19,972 bases of DNA from JARROD01 sp037384225 (GTDB lineage Bacteria > Pseudomonadota > Gammaproteobacteria > Pseudomonadales > Cellvibrionaceae): NCBI GenBank assembly GCA_037384225.1, contig JARROD010000019.1:1-19972 (forward strand), written 5' to 3'. Shown here piece after piece: positions 8,030-14,352 of this stretch. The notes beneath the pieces are model-generated. The model searched no databases. It was given only the letters and a program-made list of their open reading frames with translations, and had not been told where the DNA came from. How positions within the stretch are numbered: the first letter of the stretch is position 1; each line of letters starts with the position of its first letter. The position numbers and the translations under genes were made by a program.

Positions 8030-9184
8030 ATGTCTCCAGTGTTGCTTCCCTCCCTACAACGGTTACCTGGCACTTTTTACCTTTGCCTTGGGGCGCTTTT
8101 AGCTATGCTAGTCACAGCGTCGGTGTATCAATACCACACCTCTCAGATGCTGAATCTGCGCAACGAGGATTACGGCCATGCCCTGGCCTCAATGGCTGCC
8201 AGGCAGGCGGTGGATGCCACTTTGAATCACGATCTGGTAAGTCTACAGGTGATTCTGCAGGACATTGCCGACAACCCTAATGTGGAAGCCGCCACTATTC
8301 ACGATGTCGAAAACCGCCTACTGGTGCAGGCTGGTAACAGCCCCAGCCTCAGTAGCGCAGAATTGCGCCGCAATTATAGTGCCGCCATCACGCTGCACGA
8401 CAGTATCGCCGGCTATGTCACCGTATGTCTTGACTTATCCCCCCAGGATGACACCCACAACCTGTGGCTGGCGCTGGTATGCGCCGCCACGATACTGGTT
8501 TCCATAGGTGCCCTGGCACTGTACCGCGAACAACTCAAAACACCCTTCCCGAATACAGACCCCGTCGCCCCCAACCACAAAGCCAGCGCCCAACACCCGG
8601 ACATCAAGAGCACTGCCAACCCCAAAGCGGGCCATTGCACGATACTGACACTGGCAAGTCCCAATCTCAATCAGCTCAGGCAACAGCTCAACGGCCACAT
8701 GCAAAAACAGTTGCTGCAACAAATCGAGCAGCAGATCAACAGCGTGATCACACTCTATAACGGCAGTTTCCACAGTGTCGAGCCCCACCGCATCCAACTG
8801 GCTTTCCACAGCCACAGTGACATGACTGAAAGCGCTTTTTTCGCCGTCTGCAGCGGCCTGCTGATTTTGAGCCTGCAGACAGGCAACAACCGCACCGTGC
8901 AGGTTCGGTTCAGCGCCGCGGTGACGCCCGCTGTCAGTGGCGAGAGTGATCTTTACCAGCGACTCGCCGCCGCCGAACGCCGCGAGCAATGCCTGCAGCA
9001 GCTGCAATTATGCAACCCCGGCACCGTACTGGTAGCGGCCGAATTGCTCGATAGCGGCGACCTCGAACAGCGCTTGAGCTTTCACCCCCGGGAACAGCAC
9101 AGCACCTTTGCCAAAGTGCGGGATATTTGCGAACCCTATCTGAACCTACTGGAAAAACAGCGCCACCAATTACGTGATATTTAA
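8030..9184 (+). CDS. AhpA/YtjB-like (SMP_2 family) inner-membrane protein with extra C-terminal domain
   Basis: 384 residues. A transmembrane helix at about 13-33 and a second at about 145-165 enclose a periplasmic segment of roughly 110 residues. That segment carries the pattern of the SMP_2 family (old name: virulence factor haemolysin regulator): the ALASMAARQAVDATLNHDL stretch, SLQVILQDIADNPNV, then a VENRLLVQAG block. The simple family members are about 200 residues and stop soon after the second helix. Here about 175 further cytoplasmic residues (210-384) follow, with the layout of a degenerate nucleotide-cyclase-like domain: an alpha/beta pattern, a GSFHSVEPHRIQLAFHS segment and a terminal VLVAAELL-like strand. 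No cyclase metal-binding or substrate residues are recognisable. The role is unknown; sensing through the periplasmic loop is inference. The start ATG lacks a strong ribosome binding site. The gene ends 7 bp from the converging ABC ATPase gene. Confidence 0.7.
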   Translation: MSPVLLPSLQRLPGTFYLCLGALLAMLVTASVYQYHTSQMLNLRNEDYGHALASMAARQAVDATLNHDLVSLQVILQDIADNPNVEAATIHDVENRLLVQAGNSPSLSSAELRRNYSAAITLHDSIAGYVTVCLDLSPQDDTHNLWLALVCAATILVSIGALALYREQLKTPFPNTDPVAPNHKASAQHPDIKSTANPKAGHCTILTLASPNLNQLRQQLNGHMQKQLLQQIEQQINSVITLYNGSFHSVEPHRIQLAFHSHSDMTESAFFAVCSGLLILSLQTGNNRTVQVRFSAAVTPAVSGESDLYQRLAAAERREQCLQQLQLCNPGTVLVAAELLDSGDLEQRLSFHPREQHSTFAKVRDICEPYLNLLEKQRHQLRDI

Positions 9185-9191
9185 ATAGCGA

Positions 9192-9995
9192 TCAACAACC
9201 CGGAAACACCTGATAGAATCCCCGCTGCTCGGTGACCGCCACCGACACCTCATACAGATCGCTCAAGCGTTCACTGGTCAGCAACGCGGATTTTTCACCG
9301 TCGGCGACAACCTCTCCCTGCTTCATCAACACGACCCGACTCACCTCCGGCAAAATCTCATTGACATGATGCGTCGCCAAAATGACCGACACTCCGCGCC
9401 GACACAAATCCCGCAACTGCAGTAACAACTGAAACGAAGCGTGAATATCCAAACTGTTAGTGGGCTCGTCAAACACCAACGTCCCCGGATTGTGAATCAT
9501 AGCCCTAGCCAACAAAAAACGCCGCTGCTGCCCGCTGGACAGGTGATGAAACATCCGCTCCTGCACCTCCCTCAAGCCAACGTCATCAATGGCTTTTTGC
9601 GCGATAAGCCGCTGCTCAGGCGTCGCCCGCAAATGCTCATAATGCCCCACAGCCCCGAAAAAGCCCGACAACACCACATCGATCCCCCGGGTACAGGCGG
9701 TATAACGCGCCTGCAAATCCTCAGACACAAGACCGACTTTCTCCCTCAACTTCCAGATATTGACCGTTTCAGACCCAAACAACTTCACGTAACTATCCGG
9801 TTTTACCACCGGATACAGCTCGCGCCCCAGCAGTTTCAGCAGCGTCGTCTTACCGCACCCATTCGGCCCCAAAATCGCCAGATTCTCCCCCTGCTCTACC
9901 CGAATCGAAAGGCCATTGAACACACGATTCTCCCCCCGAAACACCGTGGCATTGCGGATATCCAGCAACGGAGGCATTGCATTTTTCACACTCAT
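9192..9995 (-). CDS. Stand-alone ABC transporter ATP-binding protein
   Basis: 267 residues from the ATG at 9995. Walker A GPNGCGKTT (43-51), signature LSSGQQRR (152-159), Walker B LVFDEPTNSLD (173-183) and the switch His in ATHHVNE (about 209) are all intact, so an active ATPase is expected. It has the size of importer-type or YlmA/ModF-like cytoplasmic ATPases, and no membrane helices are present. No permease or binding-protein gene lies beside it, so its transporter partner and substrate cannot be told. The frame extends upstream to a TTG at 10046, but that start would lie inside a palindrome and add 17 residues absent from the usual family start, so the ATG at 9995 (or 9977) is preferred. 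It is transcribed divergently from liuR and converges on the SMP_2-like gene. Confidence 0.88.
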   Translation of the reverse strand: MSVKNAMPPLLDIRNATVFRGENRVFNGLSIRVEQGENLAILGPNGCGKTTLLKLLGRELYPVVKPDSYVKLFGSETVNIWKLREKVGLVSEDLQARYTACTRGIDVVLSGFFGAVGHYEHLRATPEQRLIAQKAIDDVGLREVQERMFHHLSSGQQRRFLLARAMIHNPGTLVFDEPTNSLDIHASFQLLLQLRDLCRRGVSVILATHHVNEILPEVSRVVLMKQGEVVADGEKSALLTSERLSDLYEVSVAVTEQRGFYQVFPGC

Positions 9996-10019
9996 ATCAG
10001 TCAACCCTGAAACCCATCG

Positions 10020-10025
10020 ATTATC
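10020..10025 (-). promoter_or_regulatory. Candidate -10 box for the ABC ATPase gene
   Basis: On the minus strand GATAAT lies 24 bp before the preferred ATG at 9995. The region upstream of it is the 10+10 palindrome at 10026-10053, so that element would overlap the promoter. The -35 match (TTATTG with an 18-bp spacer) is poor, so this is a weak call. Confidence 0.25.
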
Positions 10026-10053
10026 CGGGTTATTGTAACTTCCCAATAACCCG
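10026..10053. repeat. Perfect 10+10 palindrome in the ABC/liuR intergenic region
   Basis: CGGGTTATTG (10026-10035) and CAATAACCCG (10044-10053) are perfect reverse complements around the 8-nt loop TAACTTCC. The right arm plus loop, read on the minus strand, matches the plus-strand copy at 10106-10124 in 18 of 19 positions, so it is one member of a small repeat set. It may be an operator for the ABC gene or an intergenic repeat element. Confidence 0.65.
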
Positions 10054-10099
10054 AAGTCGGCACAAAGTCAGGCGGATGTCCGGCGGATCGAAGGCACAA

Positions 10100-10150
10100 A
10101 TACCCCGGGTTATTGAGAAGTTACGGCACAATACCCCAGGTCATTGAGAA
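10100..10150. repeat. Two related direct repeats (ATACCCC..GGT.ATTGAGA), period 31 bp
   Basis: The first unit starts at 10100 (ATACCCCGGGTTATTGAGA) and the second at 10131 (ATACCCCAGGTCATTGAGA); they differ at two of 19 positions. The first unit continues into the 19-nt segment 10106-10124, which is also present in inverted orientation at 10035-10053. They lie upstream of the liu promoter and are distinct from the LiuR operator. Confidence 0.6.
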
Positions 10151-10180
10151 TATTGTCGCAAAAAACACCCACACCTTACC

Positions 10181-10196
10181 TTTACGTAAACGTAAA
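10181..10196 (+). promoter_or_regulatory. LiuR-type operator upstream of liuR
   Basis: TTTACGT-AA-ACGTAAA is a perfect inverted repeat with 7-bp arms and a 2-nt centre, lying 47 bp before the liuR start. A palindrome of this kind is what a dimeric MerR-family regulator binds, and AT-flanked ACGT half-sites are typical of LiuR regulons. It overlaps the proposed -35 box, which fits repression with autoregulation of the whole operon. Confidence 0.65.
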
Positions 10197-10209
10197 CTTT
10201 ATTTATCAT
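10181..10209 (+). promoter_or_regulatory. Predicted sigma-70 promoter of the liu operon
   Basis: -35 TTTACG (10181-10186) and -10 TATCAT (10204-10209, five of six to consensus) are separated by 17 bp. Transcription would begin near 10216, leaving a short leader to liuR. The spacing is the ordinary 17 bp rather than the stretched 19-20 bp of activator-type MerR promoters, which also points to repression by LiuR. Confidence 0.5.
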
Positions 10210-10243
10210 TGTCAACCACTGAAAGCCATCAGCCGGTATTCCC

Positions 10244-10663
10244 ATGTCCAGCTTTTCAAACCCCAGTCCCAAAGACACTACCTACACCATTTCCGACCTG
10301 TCACGCGAATTTGACATCACCACCCGCGCCATTCGCTTTTACGAAGACAAAGGTCTGCTCACCCCCCGGCGTCGGGGGCAAACCCGCATCTACTCCAACA
10401 GTGACCACACCAAATTAAAACTGATACTGCGGGGCAAGCGCCTGGGACTGAGCCTGGAAGAAAGTCGCGACATCATCAACATGTACCACCCCGGAGGCAG
10501 CAATGCCGAGCAATTACGCACCCTGATCGACAAAATCCACGAGCGCAAAGACGCTCTGCGGCAACAACTGCGGGATATCGAAACCATGATGCAGGATTTA
10601 CAGCAAGCGGAAGACAACTGCCTGGAAGCCCTTAGAGCCGATCCAAAGAGACAAAAACTATGA
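10244..10663 (+). CDS. liuR: MerR-family transcriptional regulator of leucine/isovalerate catabolism
   Basis: 139 residues, the usual MerR size. The winged helix-turn-helix lies at about 17-85 (YTISDLSREF, TTRAIRFYEDKGLL, GQTRIYS), followed by a long dimerisation coiled coil at about 90-135. LiuR regulators respond to acyl-CoA intermediates of branched-chain amino acid breakdown; that ligand is family knowledge, not visible here. Its stop overlaps the liuA start as ATGA, so the two are translationally coupled. The palindromic operator just upstream suggests it controls its own operon. The ATG at 10244 has no strong ribosome binding site, but it matches the family start well. Confidence 0.9.
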   Translation: MSSFSNPSPKDTTYTISDLSREFDITTRAIRFYEDKGLLTPRRRGQTRIYSNSDHTKLKLILRGKRLGLSLEESRDIINMYHPGGSNAEQLRTLIDKIHERKDALRQQLRDIETMMQDLQQAEDNCLEALRADPKRQKL

Positions 10664-11829
10664 ACACCACCTACTCCACATTGAATTTTGATCTTGGCGA
10701 AGACATCGACATGCTGCGCGACAGCGTCTACCACTTTGCCCAAACAGAGCTGGCGCCGCGCGCCGACACCATCGACGCGGACAATGAATTCCCCATGGAC
10801 ATGTGGCGCAAATTCGGCACCATGGGCCTATTGGGTATCACCGTCGAAGAACCATACGGCGGCACCCAGATGGGATACCTGGCCCATGTAGTCGCCATGG
10901 AAGAAATTTCCCGCGCCTCGGCCTCCGTGGGACTATCCTACGGCGCCCACTCCAACCTCTGCGTCAATCAAATCCGCAAAAACGGCTCCGAGGAACAAAA
11001 GCGACGCTACCTGCCCGGGCTCTGCAGCGGCGAAAAGATCGGCGCCCTGGCCATGTCAGAGCCCAACGCCGGCTCCGATGTTGTCGGCATGAAGCTGCGC
11101 GCGAAAAAGCAAGGCGACCGCTACCTTCTCAATGGCAACAAAATGTGGATCACCAACGGGCCCGACGCCGACACCTATGTGATTTACGCCAAAACCGACC
11201 CTGTCGGCGGCTCGCGCGGCATTACCGCATTCATCGTCGAGCGCGATTTTCCCGGATTTTCCCGGGCGCAGAAACTCGACAAACTGGGCATGCGTGGCTC
11301 CAACACCTGTGAGCTGGTGTTTGAAGATTGCGAAGTGCCAGCGGAAAATGTTCTCGGTGAAGAGAACCGGGGTGTAAAAGTGCTGATGAGCGGTCTGGAC
11401 TTCGAGCGCACCGTGCTCTCCGGCGGCCCGGTGGGCATCATGCAGGCCTGTATGGACCTGATTGTTCCCTATATCCACGACCGTAAGCAGTTCGGCCAGA
11501 GCATCGGCGAGTTTCAACTGATCCAGGGCAAGGTGGCGGATATGTACGCCGATCTCAACGCCTCGCGCGCCTACCTCTACGCCGTCGCCAAAGCCTGCGA
11601 CAGCGGTCGCGAAAGCCGCAAAGACGCCGCCGCCGTGATTCTGTTCACCGCCGAGAAAGCGACCCAGATGGCACTGCAGACGATCCAGATTCTGGGCGGC
11701 AACGGCTATATCAACGAGTTCCCCGCCGGGCGTCTGCTGCGCGATGCCAAGCTCTACGAAATCGGCGCCGGCACCTCGGAGATCCGCCGCATGCTGATCG
11801 GCCGCGAGCTGTTTAACGAAACCCGATAG
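10660..11829 (+). CDS. liuA: Isovaleryl-CoA dehydrogenase
   Basis: 389 residues, full length for the acyl-CoA dehydrogenase family. It oxidises isovaleryl-CoA to 3-methylcrotonyl-CoA with FAD, passing electrons to ETF. Seen: the AMSEPNAGSDV and WITNG FAD/substrate blocks, RKQFGQSIGEFQ, the QILGGNGY block and a C-terminal GAGTSEIRR. The decisive point is Glu249 in LDFERTVLSGG: isovaleryl-CoA dehydrogenases carry the catalytic base here, while the position used by straight-chain enzymes near the C-terminus is a small residue (GAGTSE), as seen here. It overlaps liuR by 4 bp and is followed after 11 bp by liuB. Confidence 0.95.
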   Translation: MNTTYSTLNFDLGEDIDMLRDSVYHFAQTELAPRADTIDADNEFPMDMWRKFGTMGLLGITVEEPYGGTQMGYLAHVVAMEEISRASASVGLSYGAHSNLCVNQIRKNGSEEQKRRYLPGLCSGEKIGALAMSEPNAGSDVVGMKLRAKKQGDRYLLNGNKMWITNGPDADTYVIYAKTDPVGGSRGITAFIVERDFPGFSRAQKLDKLGMRGSNTCELVFEDCEVPAENVLGEENRGVKVLMSGLDFERTVLSGGPVGIMQACMDLIVPYIHDRKQFGQSIGEFQLIQGKVADMYADLNASRAYLYAVAKACDSGRESRKDAAAVILFTAEKATQMALQTIQILGGNGYINEFPAGRLLRDAKLYEIGAGTSEIRRMLIGRELFNETR

Positions 11830-11840
11830 CAGGCAGCCGG

Positions 11841-13448
11841 ATGAATACGATAACCACCAAAATCAATACCAAGAGCAATGAGTTTGCGGAAAACAGTCGC
11901 GCCATGCAAACCCAGGTCGACGACCTGCGCGGCAAACTCGAGCAGATCAAACAGGGCGGCGGCCGCGAATCGCAAAAGCGCCACCTGGACCGCGGCAAGC
12001 TACTGCCCCGGGAGCGCGTCAATGAACTGCTGGACCCCGGCTCGGCGTTTCTGGAGCTATCCCAGTTTGCCGCCTGGGACGTTTACGATGACTCTGTACC
12101 CGCCGCCGGCATTATTACCGGTATCGGCCGGGTGGCCGGGCGCGAGTGCATGATTGTCGCCAACGACGCCACCGTGAAAGGCGGTACCTACTATCCCCTG
12201 ACGGTTAAAAAGCATCTGCGGGCCCAGGCCATCGCCGAGCAAAACCACCTCCCCTGTATATACCTGGTGGACTCCGGCGGCGCCAATTTGCCACGCCAGG
12301 ATGAAGTATTCCCCGACCGCGAACACTTTGGCCGCATTTTTTTCAACCAGGCCAACATGTCGGCACTGAATATTCCCCAGATCGCGGTGGTCATGGGGTC
12401 CTGTACCGCCGGCGGCGCCTATGTGCCGGCCATGGCCGACGAGTCCATCATCGTGCGCCAGCAGGGCACCATTTTTCTCGGCGGGCCACCGCTGGTAAAA
12501 GCCGCGACTGGCGAAATTGTCAGCGCCGAGGAGCTGGGTGGCGCCGATGTACACTGCCGCACCTCGGGGGTAGCCGACCACTACGCGCAAAACGATGCCC
12601 ACGCGCTGCAGTTGGCACGCCGGGCCGTGGCACGGTTAAACCGCCTGAAGTCGCTCGACTGCGATATCGTCGCGCCCAGAGAACCGCTTTACAACCCTGG
12701 GGAAATCTACGGTATTATTCCCAAGGACCCACGCAAACCTTACGATGTACACGAAGTGATTACTCGCATCGTGGACGCCTCGGAGTTCGATGAATTCAAA
12801 TCCCTGTTCGGCACCACCCTGGTGTGTGGCTTCGCGCGGATTTTTGGCTACCCGGTGGGTATAGTCGCCAACAACGGCATTTTGTTTGGCGAGTCGGCGC
12901 AAAAAGGCGCGCACTTTATTGAGTTGTGCGCGCAACGCAAAATCCCCCTGGTATTCCTGCAAAATATCACCGGGTTTATGGTCGGCAGCAAATACGAAGC
13001 CGAGGGAATCGCCAAACACGGCGCCAAAATGGTGACTGCCGTTGCCTGTGCCCAGGTACCTAAATTCACCATCCTCATCGGCGGTTCTTTCGGCGCAGGC
13101 AACTACGGCATGTGCGGCCGCGCCTATGACCCGCGTTTTTTGTTTATGTGGCCCAATGCCCGCATCTCGGTCATGGGCGGCGAGCAGGCGGCCGGGGTGC
13201 TGGCACAGGTCAAGCGAGATCAGTTCGAAAAGCGCGGCGAATCCTGGAGCCGCGAGGACGAAACCCGCTTCAAGCAGCCGGTTATCGATAACTATGAACA
13301 CCAGGGGCATCCCTATTACGCCTCGGCCCGGCTCTGGGACGATGGTGTGATAGACCCGGCCGAAACCCGCATGGTACTGGGTTTGTCGATATCCGCCAGT
13401 TTGAACAAATCCATAGACGCCAGCCGGTTTGGCGTATTCAGAATGTAA
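11841..13448 (+). CDS. liuB: 3-Methylcrotonyl-CoA carboxylase, carboxyltransferase (beta) subunit
   Basis: 535 residues, standard for the family. It transfers the carboxyl group from biotin on LiuD to 3-methylcrotonyl-CoA, giving 3-methylglutaconyl-CoA. Both crotonase-fold halves are intact: the N-terminal acyl-CoA site has GSCTAGGAYVPAM (from about 186) and TIFLGGPPLVKAATGE; the C-terminal biotin site has NITGFMVGSKYEAEG, GGSFGAGNYGMCGR (from about 414) and MGGEQAAGVL. The methylcrotonyl rather than propionyl or geranyl assignment rests on its place in a complete liu operon; AtuC-type geranyl-CoA carboxylases are close relatives. The N-terminal 25 residues are variable, and the ATG at 11841 has only a weak ribosome binding site. 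Confidence 0.95.
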   Translation: MNTITTKINTKSNEFAENSRAMQTQVDDLRGKLEQIKQGGGRESQKRHLDRGKLLPRERVNELLDPGSAFLELSQFAAWDVYDDSVPAAGIITGIGRVAGRECMIVANDATVKGGTYYPLTVKKHLRAQAIAEQNHLPCIYLVDSGGANLPRQDEVFPDREHFGRIFFNQANMSALNIPQIAVVMGSCTAGGAYVPAMADESIIVRQQGTIFLGGPPLVKAATGEIVSAEELGGADVHCRTSGVADHYAQNDAHALQLARRAVARLNRLKSLDCDIVAPREPLYNPGEIYGIIPKDPRKPYDVHEVITRIVDASEFDEFKSLFGTTLVCGFARIFGYPVGIVANNGILFGESAQKGAHFIELCAQRKIPLVFLQNITGFMVGSKYEAEGIAKHGAKMVTAVACAQVPKFTILIGGSFGAGNYGMCGRAYDPRFLFMWPNARISVMGGEQAAGVLAQVKRDQFEKRGESWSREDETRFKQPVIDNYEHQGHPYYASARLWDDGVIDPAETRMVLGLSISASLNKSIDASRFGVFRM

Positions 13449-13464
13449 GCCAAGGGAGCGCCCC

Positions 13465-14292
13465 ATGAGTGAAACAAGTGTAGCCATCAGTATCGATCCT
13501 CGCGGCGTGGCCACAGTGACGCTGCGGCGACCACAGAAACACAATGCCTTTGACGACCATATGATTTCCGCGCTCAAGGACGCCTTCGAGCAGCTGGGCA
13601 GCGATTCCGCCGTGCGGGTAGTGGTGCTGGCCGCCGAGGGTAAAAGCTTTTCCGCAGGCGCCGATTTGGGCTGGATGCAGCGAATGGCGAATTACTCCTA
13701 CGCGGAAAACCTGCGCGATGCCGACACCCTGGCGCAGATGTTGAAAACCCTCAATTTTCTGCCCAAACCCACGATCGCCCGCGTGCAGGGGGCGGCTTTT
13801 GGCGGCGCCGTGGGGCTGGTGAGCTGTTGTGATATGGCCGCTGCCAGCACCCGCGCCAGCTTCAGCCTCAGCGAGGTCAAAATCGGCCTGCTACCGGCCA
13901 CTATCAGCCCCTACGTTATCAATGCTATCGGCCAGCGGGCCGCGCGGCGTTATTTTATTAGCGCCGAAAAATTCAATGCCGAGACGGCGCGCCAACTCGG
14001 CTTGGTGAGCCGCGTAGTAGAGGACGAGGACCTGGACGCGACCGTTAACGACTGGATCGACGCCCTGCTCGGCAACAGCCCCGAAGCCGTGAGCGGCGCG
14101 AAACAATTGGTATTCGATGTCGCTGGCCGGGAGATTTCCGAGGATCTGATCCACGATACCTGCGAGCGCATCGCCGCTATCCGTGTATCTGCACTGGGGC
14201 AGGAAGGGCTCAATGCTTTTCTGGAAAAGCGCCGACCCAACTTCCTCCCTGAAGCCACCCACAATCAGGCCGGGAAAGATACCAGTGAATAA
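13465..14292 (+). CDS. liuC: 3-Methylglutaconyl-CoA hydratase (enoyl-CoA hydratase/isomerase family)
   Basis: 275 residues from the ATG at 13465, which follows a good AAGGGAG ribosome binding site; an upstream in-frame ATG at 13429 lies inside liuB and has none. The protein converts 3-methylglutaconyl-CoA to HMG-CoA. Oxyanion-hole loops are SAGADLGWM (63-71) and GAAFGGAVGL (109-118), with the catalytic Glu137 in SEVKIGLLP. The first of the two Glu residues of classical crotonases is Gly here (GGAVGL), as is common in LiuC. The gene follows liuB by 16 bp and precedes liuD by 60 bp. Confidence 0.92.
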   Translation: MSETSVAISIDPRGVATVTLRRPQKHNAFDDHMISALKDAFEQLGSDSAVRVVVLAAEGKSFSAGADLGWMQRMANYSYAENLRDADTLAQMLKTLNFLPKPTIARVQGAAFGGAVGLVSCCDMAAASTRASFSLSEVKIGLLPATISPYVINAIGQRAARRYFISAEKFNAETARQLGLVSRVVEDEDLDATVNDWIDALLGNSPEAVSGAKQLVFDVAGREISEDLIHDTCERIAAIRVSALGQEGLNAFLEKRRPNFLPEATHNQAGKDTSE

Positions 14293-14352
14293 GATCGCCA
14301 ATAACCTGGCGTGCGCAAGACCCACTAATGACTGATCGCGGAACGCAAAAAT

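Noticed and set aside
8435..9007. Minus-strand open frame opposite the SMP_2-like gene
   Set aside because: No motif or ribosome binding site; the plus-strand protein has membrane helices and family motifs.
9996..10046. N-terminal extension of the ABC ATPase from TTG at 10046
   Set aside because: The extension would be initiated inside a perfect palindrome and adds residues not expected before the first strand of the ATPase; the ATG at 9995 is a better start.
12636..13577. Long minus-strand open frame of 313 codons opposite liuB/liuC
   Set aside because: It mirrors the codon phase of strongly conserved GC-rich genes, has no recognisable domain, and spans a gene boundary; an antisense shadow.
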